Positions 9,184-18,626 of a DNA stretch of 64,000 nucleotides are shown in pieces; positions within the stretch are counted from its first letter, which is position 1; every line of letters starts with the position of its first letter. This DNA comes from Flagellimonas myxillae (GTDB lineage: Bacteria; Bacteroidota; Bacteroidia; Flavobacteriales; Flavobacteriaceae): assembly GCF_023502235.1 (NCBI RefSeq), contig NZ_JAMFLY010000004.1, forward strand, positions 62,001 through 126,000. The letters run 5' to 3'. The notes beneath the pieces were generated by a model. The model worked only from the letters and a program-made list of their open reading frames with translations. It was not told where the DNA came from and made no database searches. The position numbers and the translations under genes were made by a program.

Positions 9184-10190
9184 CGAATCACATGTCCTGA
9201 TAAATTACCATCCATGATCGAAAAAATCTCTTCTTCCGAGCTTGTGTGCAAATCCCCTTTTATGGTGTGTTTTAGTGCAAAAGCTGCAGTGGCGAACCCG
9301 ATGGCCTGGTCAATTTCCCAAGCTTTGTCCAAGGCATGTAAATAGGCCGCGGCAAATGCATCACCGGTACCAAAACGATCTTCAACTTCAACATTATAAG
9401 CCCTTGAACCCACAATTTTACCATTGTGCATGGCCATTCCATGAAGTCTGTTTTGGGAAGCAGACGGATGTTCCCGTATTGTAAAAGCAAGATTCCCAAC
9501 ATTAAATAGCTTACTTGCCTTCTCAATGGCCGCTTTGGTACTATCCACGACATCTGAACCGGGGAATTTGAGTCCATACACATCTTCCAAGACACCCAAA
9601 TTGGCAAAAACTGTATCCGAACATGGGATAATTTGATCAAATATGGCTTTGGCCGTTTTACCATCTGGCCATAGGCTCCTTCTAAAGTTTAGGTCAAAAC
9701 TGACCTTAACATCCATCTTTTGAGCCGTTTTAGCGGCCAATACAGTTTCTTTTGCACATTGCTCGGACAAGGCTGGTGTTATCCCTGAAAGATGAAGCCA
9801 TTTCTTGTTTTTTAGTATCCCAGCCCAATCCAATTCCCCTTCCGTTATTTGACTGATAGCCGAACCTTCCCTATCATAAACTACCCTCGAAGGTCTGATA
9901 GATGCCCCAAGTTCAATAAAATAGGTTCCCATTCGCATTCCTCCCAACACAACCTCATCGGTGGAGACCCCAAATCGCTTGAGGTTCAGTAGGGATGCTT
10001 GCCCCAAGGGATTATTTGGGACCTTGCTTATAAAATCAACTTGGTTTTTCAAACAAGCAAGGGAAACGGCTACATTGGATTCTGCCCCTGCATAACCTAC
10101 CGTAAATTCACTGCTCGTTAACAACTTATTTCCTTTTACCACGGGGGTAAGTCGAAGCATAATCTCACCAAAAGTGACAAATCCCATCAT
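9180..10190 (-). CDS. 2-keto-3-deoxy-sugar-acid kinase (PfkB family)
   Basis: A 336-residue ribokinase/PfkB-family sugar kinase. It has the N-terminal GYAGAESNVAVSLACL substrate-binding stretch and the C-terminal anion-hole and catalytic-base motif FGTGDAF at residues 273-279 (Asp277). Between a 2-keto-3-deoxy acid-forming dehydratase and a KDPG-type aldolase, its role is almost certainly phosphorylation of 2-keto-3-deoxygalactonate or -gluconate (dgoK/kdgK function). It overlaps both neighbours by four bases (ATGA), so expression is tightly coupled. Confidence 0.92.
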   Translation of the reverse strand: MMGFVTFGEIMLRLTPVVKGNKLLTSSEFTVGYAGAESNVAVSLACLKNQVDFISKVPNNPLGQASLLNLKRFGVSTDEVVLGGMRMGTYFIELGASIRPSRVVYDREGSAISQITEGELDWAGILKNKKWLHLSGITPALSEQCAKETVLAAKTAQKMDVKVSFDLNFRRSLWPDGKTAKAIFDQIIPCSDTVFANLGVLEDVYGLKFPGSDVVDSTKAAIEKASKLFNVGNLAFTIREHPSASQNRLHGMAMHNGKIVGSRAYNVEVEDRFGTGDAFAAAYLHALDKAWEIDQAIGFATAAFALKHTIKGDLHTSSEEEIFSIMDGNLSGHVIR

Positions 10191-10912
10191 TTGTTCAATG
10201 CCTTTATATAGTTTTCGCGGGTAACCTTTAAGTGTTCCTTCATAAAATTCTCAGCCCTTAGCGGATGTTTATCCACAATGGCGTTAGTTATCATTTGGTG
10301 GTAATAGAGCATTTTCTCCTTTTCCTTATCCAAATTGTCGGTAATTGTCTTTCCAAAAACATTGTACTTAAACTTTGGCATGAGGTTAAAAATTGGGTCC
10401 ACCAAAAGATGAAGCACAGGATTCTCAATGCAATCGAGTAAAATTCTATGGAATTGGTTATCCAGTTCCGCTTCTTGCTTTTTGTCATCCAGTGGGCACA
10501 GCCTCATTTTTTCCATATTGTCTTGTAGCAAGGCAATGTGTTTTGGCTTTCTGATCACTGCGGATTTAGAAGCGATCAAAGGTTCGATCATAGCCCGGGC
10601 ATCTATGGTTTGCAGCATCACGTCCTCATCGGAGGACAAACCAAAGAATAGATTTAGTGTCTCGGAGGCGTTCTGGATACTCATTTCTGAAACATACACC
10701 CCGCTTCCCTTCCTTACATCCACGATGCCTTTGGCACTCAAGCCTTTTATAGCCTCTCTTACCACAGTCCTACTCACGTTGAAAATGGAACAGAGTTCAT
10801 TTTCCGTGGGTATTTTTTGCAAGGGCAGGTATTGACCCAGTCTAATGGCCTTGGTCAATTCAGTTTCCACATGTCCGCTAAGCGATTCACGTTTTTCAAT
10901 GGGTTCAAACAT
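10187..10912 (-). CDS. FadR/GntR-family regulator of the galactonate operon
   Basis: A 241-residue repressor-type regulator. The N-terminal winged helix contains PTENELCSIFNVSRTVVREA followed by the wing KGSGVYV, and the C-terminal helical FCD ligand domain has the usual metal-binding His positions (FHRILLD and the HQMITNAI region). It is the first gene of the operon and overlaps the kinase by four bases. By analogy with DgoR it probably represses the operon until galactonate or its dehydration product binds. The ligand is inferred. Confidence 0.92.
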   Translation of the reverse strand: MFEPIEKRESLSGHVETELTKAIRLGQYLPLQKIPTENELCSIFNVSRTVVREAIKGLSAKGIVDVRKGSGVYVSEMSIQNASETLNLFFGLSSDEDVMLQTIDARAMIEPLIASKSAVIRKPKHIALLQDNMEKMRLCPLDDKKQEAELDNQFHRILLDCIENPVLHLLVDPIFNLMPKFKYNVFGKTITDNLDKEKEKMLYYHQMITNAIVDKHPLRAENFMKEHLKVTRENYIKALNK

Positions 10913-10926
10913 AACCTATCGCCGTA

Positions 10927-10956
10927 CTAAATTTATAATACATCATACAAATTTAG
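10927..10956. promoter_or_regulatory. Inverted-repeat operator overlapping the galactonate operon -7 box
   Basis: CTAAATTT (10927-10934) and AAATTTAG (10949-10956) form a perfect 8-bp inverted repeat around a GTATGATGTAT-containing core on the minus strand. A TAAATTTG -7 element (10955-10948, minus) overlaps the distal arm, about 35 bases upstream of the regulator start. The position suits autorepression by the GntR-type protein. No -33 TTG at normal spacing was found. Confidence 0.5.
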
Positions 10957-11006
10957 AAAAAATATGTTCGTTGTAAGTTACTACTGTTATAACCGGTGGT
11001 TAAAGT

Positions 11007-12629
11007 TTAGCTTTCAGAGGTTTCCGCGACTGGTGCCGCCCATTGCCCATTGGCCAACAGGACTTCGTCAAAATTAATTCCTGGGATGGGTTTTAGTACT
11101 TCTTTGTCCACGTCCCATTCAATTTTGCGGCCCAATTTCCAAGATAATCCGGCCATATGAGCGGCAATGGCCTCCTCAAATCCTTCTTTGATTCCACAAC
11201 TTACCTTGCCCCCATTCTTGATCACACTTAACCATTCACGTAGGTGCAAAAAGGTGGAATCCACACGGACCCCGTTGATGTAGGTCCACATCAGTCCCTT
11301 ATCTGCAAAATATTGGGAAGTGGCCGATGAAATTGCGTCCGGCACATTGGCAGCAGGATTATATTGATAAATGGGAACCTTGGGCTGCATTTTTCCCAAT
11401 TCCAGCATATCCCCATATCGTGTTGAGGCCCCATCCGGCCAAACCGTGAGCCTATTGCCCAGTTCCATGGTGGCATCATGGCCCATCAATACTGTGGGTC
11501 TACTAAAAGAATTTCCCAAAGAAGCACTATAGCAAAATGTCATTCCATTTTCCTTTCCCTTATTTTGACTACTTCCGGTAGAATAATTGGGAAACTCCAT
11601 ATTCACCTGCAATACATCGGGTACATCCCGACCATCATTGTGGGTATAAATGCCTCCTGAGGCACTTACAGATTCGGGAATACCCATATTCAAAACACAA
11701 TTAAGGCGGTCATAGTCGTGGGTAAGCAAATCGCCAGAAAGCCCTGATCCATAGGCCCACCACTTTCGCCATCTAAAAAAGTGGTTTTTGTTAAAGGGGA
11801 CCTTAGGTGCCGATCCCAAGAATTGCTCCCAATCTATAGTCTGCGGACTGGCCTGCTCATGAATATCATAATTCCAAGCCCCATTGTCATCATTCCGATT
11901 GGTGTTGGTCTGTATTAACGATACATGCCCCAAGGTTCCTTTTTCCACAATATCCCTAGCTGTCCGAAAACTTAAGGTCTGCCTGTGTTGGTGACCCACG
12001 GCAAAAGTAGCTTTGGACGCTCTTGCCGCTTCCCGAAGCCTATAGGTCTCTTCCACGGTGTGCGTCATGGGTTTTTCCACATATGCGCTAACATTGTTGT
12101 TAAGCGCTTCAATGGCCATTGGTGCGTGCCAGTGATCAGGGGTAGCGATAACCACCGCGTCCACATCTCCGCTACGTATCATGGAAACATAGGTATCGTA
12201 CCTTTTGATTTGGTTGTCCTCCGTGTTGAAGGATCTCAATGCTTTTTCTGCACGTACGTCAAACACATCACAAATCCCAACCAATTTGATGTTCAGCTTG
12301 TCCTGATTTTCAAAATCCTTCAAGGCGGAATGGTTCGGATCTTCTTCCGCCGCCAATCTCATGTCCTCTTTCCATTCTTGCGTTGCAAATCCCAATGACC
12401 GGCAAAGTTGCTCCCCCCGGATTCCAAACCCGATAATGCCAACTTTTATGGGTTCTCCCTCGATTCCCGGGACGGTTGGAGGCAAGGACGGCATAATGTT
12501 CAATTGTTCCAATATTTGGGAACGTTCCTTCATTTTTCTGCCAACACCAGCTGCACCGGCCCACCAAACTGCTCCTAAAATGGGTAATCCCCCTAGTCCT
12601 TTTAATAAATCTCTTCTTGTCCAGTCCAT
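11007..12629 (-). CDS. Secreted Gfo/Idh/MocA-family oxidoreductase
   Basis: About 540 residues from the ATG at 12629. The start is set by the TAT signal MDWTRRDLLKGLGGLPILGA and by the TAATG junction with the upstream DoxX gene. The Rossmann region has the nucleotide-binding stretch VGIIGFGIRGEQL, and the EKPMTHTVEETYRL segment carries the family's EKP catalytic lysine. Such proteins are NAD(P)-dependent sugar or polyol oxidoreductases, and TAT export implies folding with cofactor before secretion. The substrate is unknown; carbohydrate breakdown is suggested by the sugar-acid operon just upstream. Confidence 0.88.
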   Translation of the reverse strand: MDWTRRDLLKGLGGLPILGAVWWAGAAGVGRKMKERSQILEQLNIMPSLPPTVPGIEGEPIKVGIIGFGIRGEQLCRSLGFATQEWKEDMRLAAEEDPNHSALKDFENQDKLNIKLVGICDVFDVRAEKALRSFNTEDNQIKRYDTYVSMIRSGDVDAVVIATPDHWHAPMAIEALNNNVSAYVEKPMTHTVEETYRLREAARASKATFAVGHQHRQTLSFRTARDIVEKGTLGHVSLIQTNTNRNDDNGAWNYDIHEQASPQTIDWEQFLGSAPKVPFNKNHFFRWRKWWAYGSGLSGDLLTHDYDRLNCVLNMGIPESVSASGGIYTHNDGRDVPDVLQVNMEFPNYSTGSSQNKGKENGMTFCYSASLGNSFSRPTVLMGHDATMELGNRLTVWPDGASTRYGDMLELGKMQPKVPIYQYNPAANVPDAISSATSQYFADKGLMWTYINGVRVDSTFLHLREWLSVIKNGGKVSCGIKEGFEEAIAAHMAGLSWKLGRKIEWDVDKEVLKPIPGINFDEVLLANGQWAAPVAETSES

Positions 12630-13114
12630 TATTGTTGCGTTTTGGTTAATCTTCTTTCTGAAAAATATGCAAGACCAAAAACTTGGCCTGTTGGGAAATT
12701 GTAAAGTAGGATACATGCAACCAACTCAATGAGGTTTTTGTTCACAATCCAATAATTTCCTTCTACGTTGATTTGTTGAATTCCAGGTAAGGACGGATGT
12801 GCCAAGTAGTATAAGCTTAGCAGCCCTACACCCACAAGAGCGCCTTTCTTTTCAAAAATCCCAAGCAACAAGGTAATCCCGACAGTCAGCAAGGCGACCA
12901 TATTGAGCACATCTACCCATTGAAGCATTGGTTCTTGGGCAAGCATGGTAAAAAGTGGTTTTAAAGGTCCCTGGGCCGAAGCCAAATACCCAAAAGAGGT
13001 CCATTCCGGATTGTACAATTTAGTTACCCCCTCATACAGAAAATGCCATCCAATAAGAATTCTGAGCAGGGTAATACTGATCTTGACCTTTCGGTCCGTA
13101 GTAGTATTGGCCAT
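12629..13114 (-). CDS. DoxX-family membrane protein
   Basis: A 161-residue inner-membrane protein with four hydrophobic segments and the DoxX-like opening ISITLLRILIGWHFLYEGVT. It shares one base (TAATG) with the start of the Gfo/Idh/MocA gene and so is translated in tandem with it. DoxX proteins are linked to quinone or thiol redox chemistry in some organisms. Here a role in supplying or disposing of electrons for the exported oxidoreductase is only a guess from gene order. Confidence 0.85.
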   Translation of the reverse strand: MANTTTDRKVKISITLLRILIGWHFLYEGVTKLYNPEWTSFGYLASAQGPLKPLFTMLAQEPMLQWVDVLNMVALLTVGITLLLGIFEKKGALVGVGLLSLYYLAHPSLPGIQQINVEGNYWIVNKNLIELVACILLYNFPTGQVFGLAYFSERRLTKTQQ

Positions 13115-13145
13115 AGTCCTTGATTTTGATTTTATGCAAACAAAT

Positions 13146-13174
13146 CAAAACTACAAGGAAAAATTAAATTCCAA
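13146..13174 (-). promoter_or_regulatory. Flavobacterial promoter for doxX-oxidoreductase pair
   Basis: TTG (13174-13172) and TAGTTTTG (13153-13146) on the minus strand, separated by 18 bases, fit the TTG-N17-23-TAnnTTTG promoter pattern. The -7 box ends 31 bases upstream of the doxX ATG at 13114. Confidence 0.6.
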
Positions 13175-13206
13175 AATGATATTTATCAAGAGCTTGAAGG
13201 CATGAA

Positions 13207-14514
13207 TCAAGGATTCACAGGTTTTCCAAACAAATCGAAATCCGAGGCTTCAGTAATTTCCAAGGATACAAAATCCCCAACCTTAACATAGTATTGGGTT
13301 GCATCAATGAGTACCTCGTTATCCACATCCGGGGAATCAAATTCGGTTCGGCCCACAAATTGGTTCCCTTCTTTTCGGTCGATGATACATCGATAAGTAT
13401 TCCCTACCTTTTCCTGATTCAATTCCCATGAAATCTGGGATTGTAACTCCATAATTCCGTTGGCCCGTTCTTGTTTTACCGCCTCTGGAACATCATCTTC
13501 CAAACTAAAAGCATGGGTGTTCTCTTCATGGCTATAGGTAAAACAACCAAGGCGCTCAAAGCGCATTTCCTTGACCCATTCCTTAAGGGTTTCGTAGTCT
13601 TCTTCCGTTTCACCAGGGTATCCAACAATCAAGGTGGTGCGTATGGCCATTTCAGGAACTGCTGCCCTAAAATCCTGTAGCAACCTTGTTGTTTTCGCTT
13701 TAGTGGTCCCTCTTCGCATACTTTTAAGTATAGGGTCTGCAATATGCTGAAGGGGAATATCGATATAATTACAAACCTTAGGCTCCCTTTGCATGACCTC
13801 CAAAACATCCATTGGAAAACCAGTGGGAAATGCATAATGCAACCGAATCCATTCAATGCCCTCGACCTTTGCAAGAGCTTCGAGCAACTCGGCCAGGTTT
13901 CGTCTTTTATACAGGTCCAATCCGTAGTAGGTAAGATCTTGTGCAATTAAAATAAGCTCCTTTACCCCATTTGCGGCCAGTTTTTCCGACTCTGCCACCA
14001 ATTCTTCCATCGGTTTGCTCCTGTGCTTTCCACGCATCAAGGGAATGGCACAAAATGAACATGGCCTGTCACAACCTTCAGCAATTTTTAGGTAGGCATA
14101 GTTTTTCGGGGTGGTGGTCAACCGTTCTCCGATAAGTTCATGCTTGTAATCTGCTCCAAGGGCTTTTAATAGATTGGGCAGGTCGCTGGTCCCAAAATAC
14201 TCATCCACATTTGGAATTTCTTTTTCCAAATCCGGTTTATAGCGCTCACTCAAACAGCCAGTGACAAACACTTTGTCCACATCGCCCGCTTCTTTTCTCT
14301 GTACGTACTCCAAAATGGTGTTTACACTTTCCTCCTTTGCATTGGCTATAAATCCGCAGGTGTTGATCACCACTATGTTACCTTCCTCCTCGTGGGCCAC
14401 TTCTTTATTATTGGCCCTGAGTTGACCCATAAGCACTTCGGAGTCGTAGACGTTTTTGCTACAACCTAAAGTGACCACATTGATTTTGTTCTTTTTAAGG
14501 GATTTGGTACGCAT
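13207..14514 (-). CDS. rimO: Ribosomal protein S12 methylthiotransferase RimO
   Basis: From the ATG at 14514 the protein has 435 residues; ten further in-frame residues upstream are not family-like. The N-terminal UPF0004 domain provides the auxiliary cluster cysteines Cys18, Cys53 and Cys87, the radical SAM domain has CDRPCSFC (Cys148, 152, 155), and a TRAM domain ends the protein. RimO adds a methylthio group to an aspartate of ribosomal protein S12 using S-adenosylmethionine. The opening NVVTLGCSKNVYDSEVLMGQ is diagnostic of RimO as opposed to MiaB. It lies 56 bases after the amidase gene. Confidence 0.96.
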   Translation of the reverse strand: MRTKSLKKNKINVVTLGCSKNVYDSEVLMGQLRANNKEVAHEEEGNIVVINTCGFIANAKEESVNTILEYVQRKEAGDVDKVFVTGCLSERYKPDLEKEIPNVDEYFGTSDLPNLLKALGADYKHELIGERLTTTPKNYAYLKIAEGCDRPCSFCAIPLMRGKHRSKPMEELVAESEKLAANGVKELILIAQDLTYYGLDLYKRRNLAELLEALAKVEGIEWIRLHYAFPTGFPMDVLEVMQREPKVCNYIDIPLQHIADPILKSMRRGTTKAKTTRLLQDFRAAVPEMAIRTTLIVGYPGETEEDYETLKEWVKEMRFERLGCFTYSHEENTHAFSLEDDVPEAVKQERANGIMELQSQISWELNQEKVGNTYRCIIDRKEGNQFVGRTEFDSPDVDNEVLIDATQYYVKVGDFVSLEITEASDFDLFGKPVNP

Positions 14515-14570
14515 ATTTCCTGTAAATGGGGTGCAAAAATACAAAAGTTAATCCCATGGATTGGTAATTC

Positions 14571-16334
14571 TTAATCAATAAAGGCCACTGGAATTTTTCG
14601 CGCCTTGGTCAAAGTTTCGAATGCCTTGCCCAAGGCATACAACTTTCCTTCTTGGAACTGCTTCCCAATAAAGGTCAAATTCACAGGCTCCCCAGAATCG
14701 CGATACCCCATAGGTACGGTAAGAGCAGGGTATTCGGCTGCAGCAGCCGCTCCTGCATCATAATTGTTAATGGACAGTATGGCATCTAACTGATGTTCGT
14801 TAAAGGGAGTGTTGAAATATGTGCGTCCATTGTTTTTGAGTCGCTTTTTGATTGCTTCCAAACCTGCCGCAGAGGTGGTGTCTGCCATAATTCCATCCAA
14901 TCGAGCTTGCCCGTACGGAATCCTGGTAGTGCTATCCTTCAAATTAAATTCCACGACATCCGCAACATCCTCCACAAGTACAAGTTCCTTATTCTTCGAT
15001 TGTAACTTGATGTATTGCGGTAGATCATTTTTCATATCGATGTTGAGTATGGAAAGGAATCCATCGAAATTGAGTTCGGGGGGTTCAAATTGAATAACGG
15101 TAGCACCTGCGGACTTCAACTTTTCCATAGTCGCCCGGTAAATGGAATCACTTTCCATATAGTTCTTAAAGACGCCAAATCTTTTACCCTTTAGGTCCAT
15201 ATCTTCCGAATACCAATTCTCCGCCCAATTCGCCTGCACGGATTTTTCGTCCTCAATGTCGAATCCCCGCATGGCGTCCAAGAGTATTCCATTGTCAATA
15301 ACATGCTTGGTCATGGGGCCCGGCGTGTCCAAAGTGCTCGAAATAGGCACAATTCCCGTGCGGCTAAGAAGACCAACGGTCGGTTTCATACCCACCACAG
15401 AATTTTGACCAGATGGTGATAAAATGGACCCTGAGGTTTCCGTACCCACAGCAGCCACTGCATAATTCGCAGCCACGGAGGTACCACTCCCCGCACTGGA
15501 GCCTCCTGTATCAAAAACACGTCTTCCATAGGGGTTCAATGTCTGCCCCCCAATGGCACTTTGCCCGTTGGGGCACTCACAGATAAAGTTTGCCCATTCA
15601 CTTAGGTTAACCTTTCCCAAAATCAACGCACCGTTCTCCTTTAATCGGTTTACGATAAAGGCATCATCGGTTTGGTTGTCCTGCAAGGCAATGGCTCCCG
15701 CCGTAGTGTTCATTGCTGTGGCACCGATATTATCTTTAAGCAAAATGGGCATCCCATATATAGGATGATGTCCTTCGGCATTGGCATCCAAGGCTTGGGC
15801 TTCCTCCAATATGTTGGGGTTTATGGCAATCACTGTGTTCAGGGTGGTCTCATTGGGCAATTCGTACCGATAAATCCGAGTCAAATAAAACAGCACCAAA
15901 TCCGAATAGGTGAATTTTTGCTCTGTAATATGAGCTTGAATGGTCGGGATATCCTGTTCCAAAACCCAAGGTCGCATCATTTCATACTTCTCATTGGGAA
16001 ATTCAGAGACTGCCGCATGTAAGGGAGTAAAAACAGCATTCTTGTCCAAAACCTTGGACTGAATGAACTTAAATCGCATGCGCTCCTTTTCGTGATCTGC
16101 ATTTGCGGCAACTTCAAGCGAGTCGTTATACGGGGTCCACAGTGGAATTGAGACTTCCTCTTCCTCAACCTCTGGATCATCCTGTACTTCAGGTGCTTCT
16201 ACTGTCGGGTTTCCAGCTTCTTTTTTTTCCAAAAACTGACAGGATTGAAATGACAAAAACAGTATCAAAACGGCAATTGGTGATATGATTTTAATTCTTC
16301 CCAATACTTTTATTATTTGATCAACTTTTCCCAT
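14571..16334 (-). CDS. Amidase-signature lipoprotein
   Basis: A 587-residue protein with a lipoprotein signal (hydrophobic segment to SFQSC, Cys32), an acidic linker rich in Glu/Val, and an amidase-signature domain. The Ser-cisSer-Lys triad is visible as Lys200 in ILLKDNIGA, the GGSSAGSGTS block at 277-286, and Ser303 in TETSGSI. It would hydrolyse an amide bond in the periplasm or at the outer membrane; the substrate is unknown. Its start overlaps the 3' end of the DUF2911 gene by 22 bases. Confidence 0.9.
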   Translation of the reverse strand: MGKVDQIIKVLGRIKIISPIAVLILFLSFQSCQFLEKKEAGNPTVEAPEVQDDPEVEEEEVSIPLWTPYNDSLEVAANADHEKERMRFKFIQSKVLDKNAVFTPLHAAVSEFPNEKYEMMRPWVLEQDIPTIQAHITEQKFTYSDLVLFYLTRIYRYELPNETTLNTVIAINPNILEEAQALDANAEGHHPIYGMPILLKDNIGATAMNTTAGAIALQDNQTDDAFIVNRLKENGALILGKVNLSEWANFICECPNGQSAIGGQTLNPYGRRVFDTGGSSAGSGTSVAANYAVAAVGTETSGSILSPSGQNSVVGMKPTVGLLSRTGIVPISSTLDTPGPMTKHVIDNGILLDAMRGFDIEDEKSVQANWAENWYSEDMDLKGKRFGVFKNYMESDSIYRATMEKLKSAGATVIQFEPPELNFDGFLSILNIDMKNDLPQYIKLQSKNKELVLVEDVADVVEFNLKDSTTRIPYGQARLDGIMADTTSAAGLEAIKKRLKNNGRTYFNTPFNEHQLDAILSINNYDAGAAAAAEYPALTVPMGYRDSGEPVNLTFIGKQFQEGKLYALGKAFETLTKARKIPVAFID

Positions 16335-17176
16335 GCATCAATATTTTTTTGATTCATTCGAACAAACTCATCCTTGCCCAGATTTTTTGCAATTTCCAGG
16401 GAAGTTTTAGCCGATTTAATCGCTGCTGGGTAATCTCCAAGTTTGGCTTGCACCAAAGATTTGACCCTGTGGAAATAATAGGTGTCGCCTCCCAATTCCA
16501 AAGCTTTGTTCAAATATCCCAAAGCCCGTTGGTGCCCTAATCCCTGTTCTTGTAGGTAACGCGCTGCCTCATAATAAGTCATTGCCGATGGATTTTCTTC
16601 CAACTGCTTCGCAATTTCCTTTTCCATTTGGGAATGGGTATCCACCTCAAAGGGTATGGACACCGAGGTATTCGCCCAAACTAATTTCATCTTGGCAGAA
16701 TTATGGGTAATCGAATCAAATGCAATTAAAAAACTTTCCTGGTGATATGATGTTTGCTGCGGTTTAACCGAAATCCGAAATACATCTTCGCTTGGATTAT
16801 AGTTTGTACGACCATCGCCCCAATGGGCAGTGTTGCTATGGAAGGCAATCTGCCATGAATCCCTTTCAGGAAAAGCGTATAAGGCGTAAGTCCCTGCGGG
16901 TAATTGATTTCCCATAATGTTCATGTCGGTGTCCACGGTTATTTTAGTGGATTCGTTGGCTCCCACACGCCAAATTCTTCCGTAGGGAACCAAATCGCCA
17001 AAAATACTACGTCCCCTAGTGGCTGGACGGGAATAGGTCACGGTTATTTTGGAAAGACCCACCCCTTGCTCAATTTTGGCCAAAGGACTTGCTCTTGGAT
17101 GTGTGAGCTGTGCTTCCGCATGAAAAATCAGCAAAAAGAAAAAAACACTTACCAATATGAGTTTACCCGTCCGCAT
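16313..17176 (-). CDS. DUF2911 secreted protein with C-terminal helical repeats
   Basis: A 287-residue secreted protein with a signal peptide ending near FHAEAQ. The DUF2911 domain covers about residues 22-170, with typical ITVTYSRPATRGRSIFGDLV, VPYGRIWRVGANESTKI and LPAGTYALYAFP stretches. The C-terminal third looks like TPR-type helices (YLNKALELGGDTYYFHRVKS, YPAAIKSAKTSLEIAKNLG). DUF2911 proteins are common in Bacteroidota and of unknown function. It begins four bases after the esterase stop and overlaps the amidase. Confidence 0.88.
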   Translation of the reverse strand: MRTGKLILVSVFFFLLIFHAEAQLTHPRASPLAKIEQGVGLSKITVTYSRPATRGRSIFGDLVPYGRIWRVGANESTKITVDTDMNIMGNQLPAGTYALYAFPERDSWQIAFHSNTAHWGDGRTNYNPSEDVFRISVKPQQTSYHQESFLIAFDSITHNSAKMKLVWANTSVSIPFEVDTHSQMEKEIAKQLEENPSAMTYYEAARYLQEQGLGHQRALGYLNKALELGGDTYYFHRVKSLVQAKLGDYPAAIKSAKTSLEIAKNLGKDEFVRMNQKNIDAWEKLIK

Positions 17177-17180
17177 CCAA

Positions 17181-18584
17181 TCAATCCAAATTTAGTTCCC
17201 ATTGGTCGGTCCTAAATCCGGATGCGGGCAACCCTTCAGCGTTGTACAAATTGGGAAGAGCCTTGTCATAAAAGGCAAACCTTACGGCAACTGGTGCCTT
17301 GACTTTTTTGGAGGACACTTCAACCAGATTCCCCTTGATTCTTGCCTTGGCCTCATAAAATTTCTTGTCCGCACCGGCTATGTAAAATTCCTTAAGCTCT
17401 TTTCCATCCATTTTTAGACCGTTTTTGGCATGGTCGAAGGTCAAAACAATTTTGTTCTTTTTTACTTCCATTTCCTTATACACCGGCCCGCTGTAGGCAA
17501 CATCCTTTACCCCATAGGTTTTGGCCAAGGCCCATAGGGCCAATCTTCGCCCTACCTCCTGTTTATTGGTTGGATGGATATCTTTTAGATTTCCAATGTC
17601 GTTGGTAACCGCCATTCCAGTTTTTGGGACGGATTGCATGGTGTATAATTGGGCATCCCGTACCACTGCCGCTTTAATATCCTTTTTATCCTTGTCATAA
17701 TCGAAGGGAGCAATTTGAGCGAAATAAAACGGAAATTCCTTCTTCCAACCCGCTCTCCAAGAATCGATTAGCAATGGGAATGACTCGTAATACGATATTG
17801 CATTATCTCGGTTCGACTCTCCTTGGTACCAAATGGCCCCGGCAATATTAAATTTCAACAAGGGATGGATCATGGCGTTGTAGGTCACACCCGGTTGTTC
17901 CGGCCACCATTCAAATTCGGAGAGTTTTTTGGCAGCTGCGTTTAACCCGGAGTTACCTTCAATCAAATCTTTGGGAATCCATACCTCCACAGGGGTACCT
18001 CCCCAATTGGAACTGATCAAGCCAATCGGCACCGATAAGCCTTTATGCAATTTTCTTCCAAAAAAATAGGCCACCGAACTAAAATTTTGCATTGTTTCCG
18101 GAGAGCAGGACATCCATTCCCCCGGAGAATCATCTTGCGGAGTGGTCGATTTCCACTGGGGCACTTGAAAGAACCGGATTTTCGGAAAATTTGCCTGTTC
18201 AATTTCCTCCTGGGCATTATCCAAGCCCATGTTGGGCGTCCATTGCATATTGGATTGACCGGATGCTATCCAAACCTCCCCGATCATAACGTTGGAAAAG
18301 GTTATTTCTTCGTGGCCCTTGATGGTCAACGTATAGGGTCCACCGGCAATGGGAGTGGGCAATTGCGCCGACCAAACACCCTGATGGGCCTTAGCGGTAA
18401 CTGCTTCATTGTTCCACGATCCCGTAATGGTAATGGTTTCACTGGTTGCCGTGGTCCAACCCCATATGGTTGCGGTCGATTGTTGTTGCAAGACCATATT
18501 GTCCGAAAGGATGGTCGGTGTCCAAATTTTGGCAACGGAGATGTGTGCCCATAATAACAAAATAAAAAATAGTATTCTTCCCAT
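17181..18584 (-). CDS. Sialate O-acetylesterase-like SGNH hydrolase
   Basis: About 467 residues from MGRILFFILLLWAHISVAK, a good signal peptide; an in-frame ATG 12 bases upstream is also possible. The nucleophile motif is IASGQSNMQW and the Asp/His block is KDIHPTNKQEVGRRLA, with an interrupting beta domain as in sialate-9-O-acetylesterases. WGGTPVEVWIP and IWYQGESN are further family hallmarks. It probably removes acetyl groups from sugars such as sialic acids or acetylated polysaccharides in the periplasm. It sits in the run of minus-strand genes downstream of ftsY. Confidence 0.9.
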   Translation of the reverse strand: MGRILFFILLLWAHISVAKIWTPTILSDNMVLQQQSTATIWGWTTATSETITITGSWNNEAVTAKAHQGVWSAQLPTPIAGGPYTLTIKGHEEITFSNVMIGEVWIASGQSNMQWTPNMGLDNAQEEIEQANFPKIRFFQVPQWKSTTPQDDSPGEWMSCSPETMQNFSSVAYFFGRKLHKGLSVPIGLISSNWGGTPVEVWIPKDLIEGNSGLNAAAKKLSEFEWWPEQPGVTYNAMIHPLLKFNIAGAIWYQGESNRDNAISYYESFPLLIDSWRAGWKKEFPFYFAQIAPFDYDKDKKDIKAAVVRDAQLYTMQSVPKTGMAVTNDIGNLKDIHPTNKQEVGRRLALWALAKTYGVKDVAYSGPVYKEMEVKKNKIVLTFDHAKNGLKMDGKELKEFYIAGADKKFYEAKARIKGNLVEVSSKKVKAPVAVRFAFYDKALPNLYNAEGLPASGFRTDQWELNLD

Positions 18585-18626
18585 GTCAAGGTTCAATTGG
18601 TTATTTATAAGGTTATGTAAAACTCC

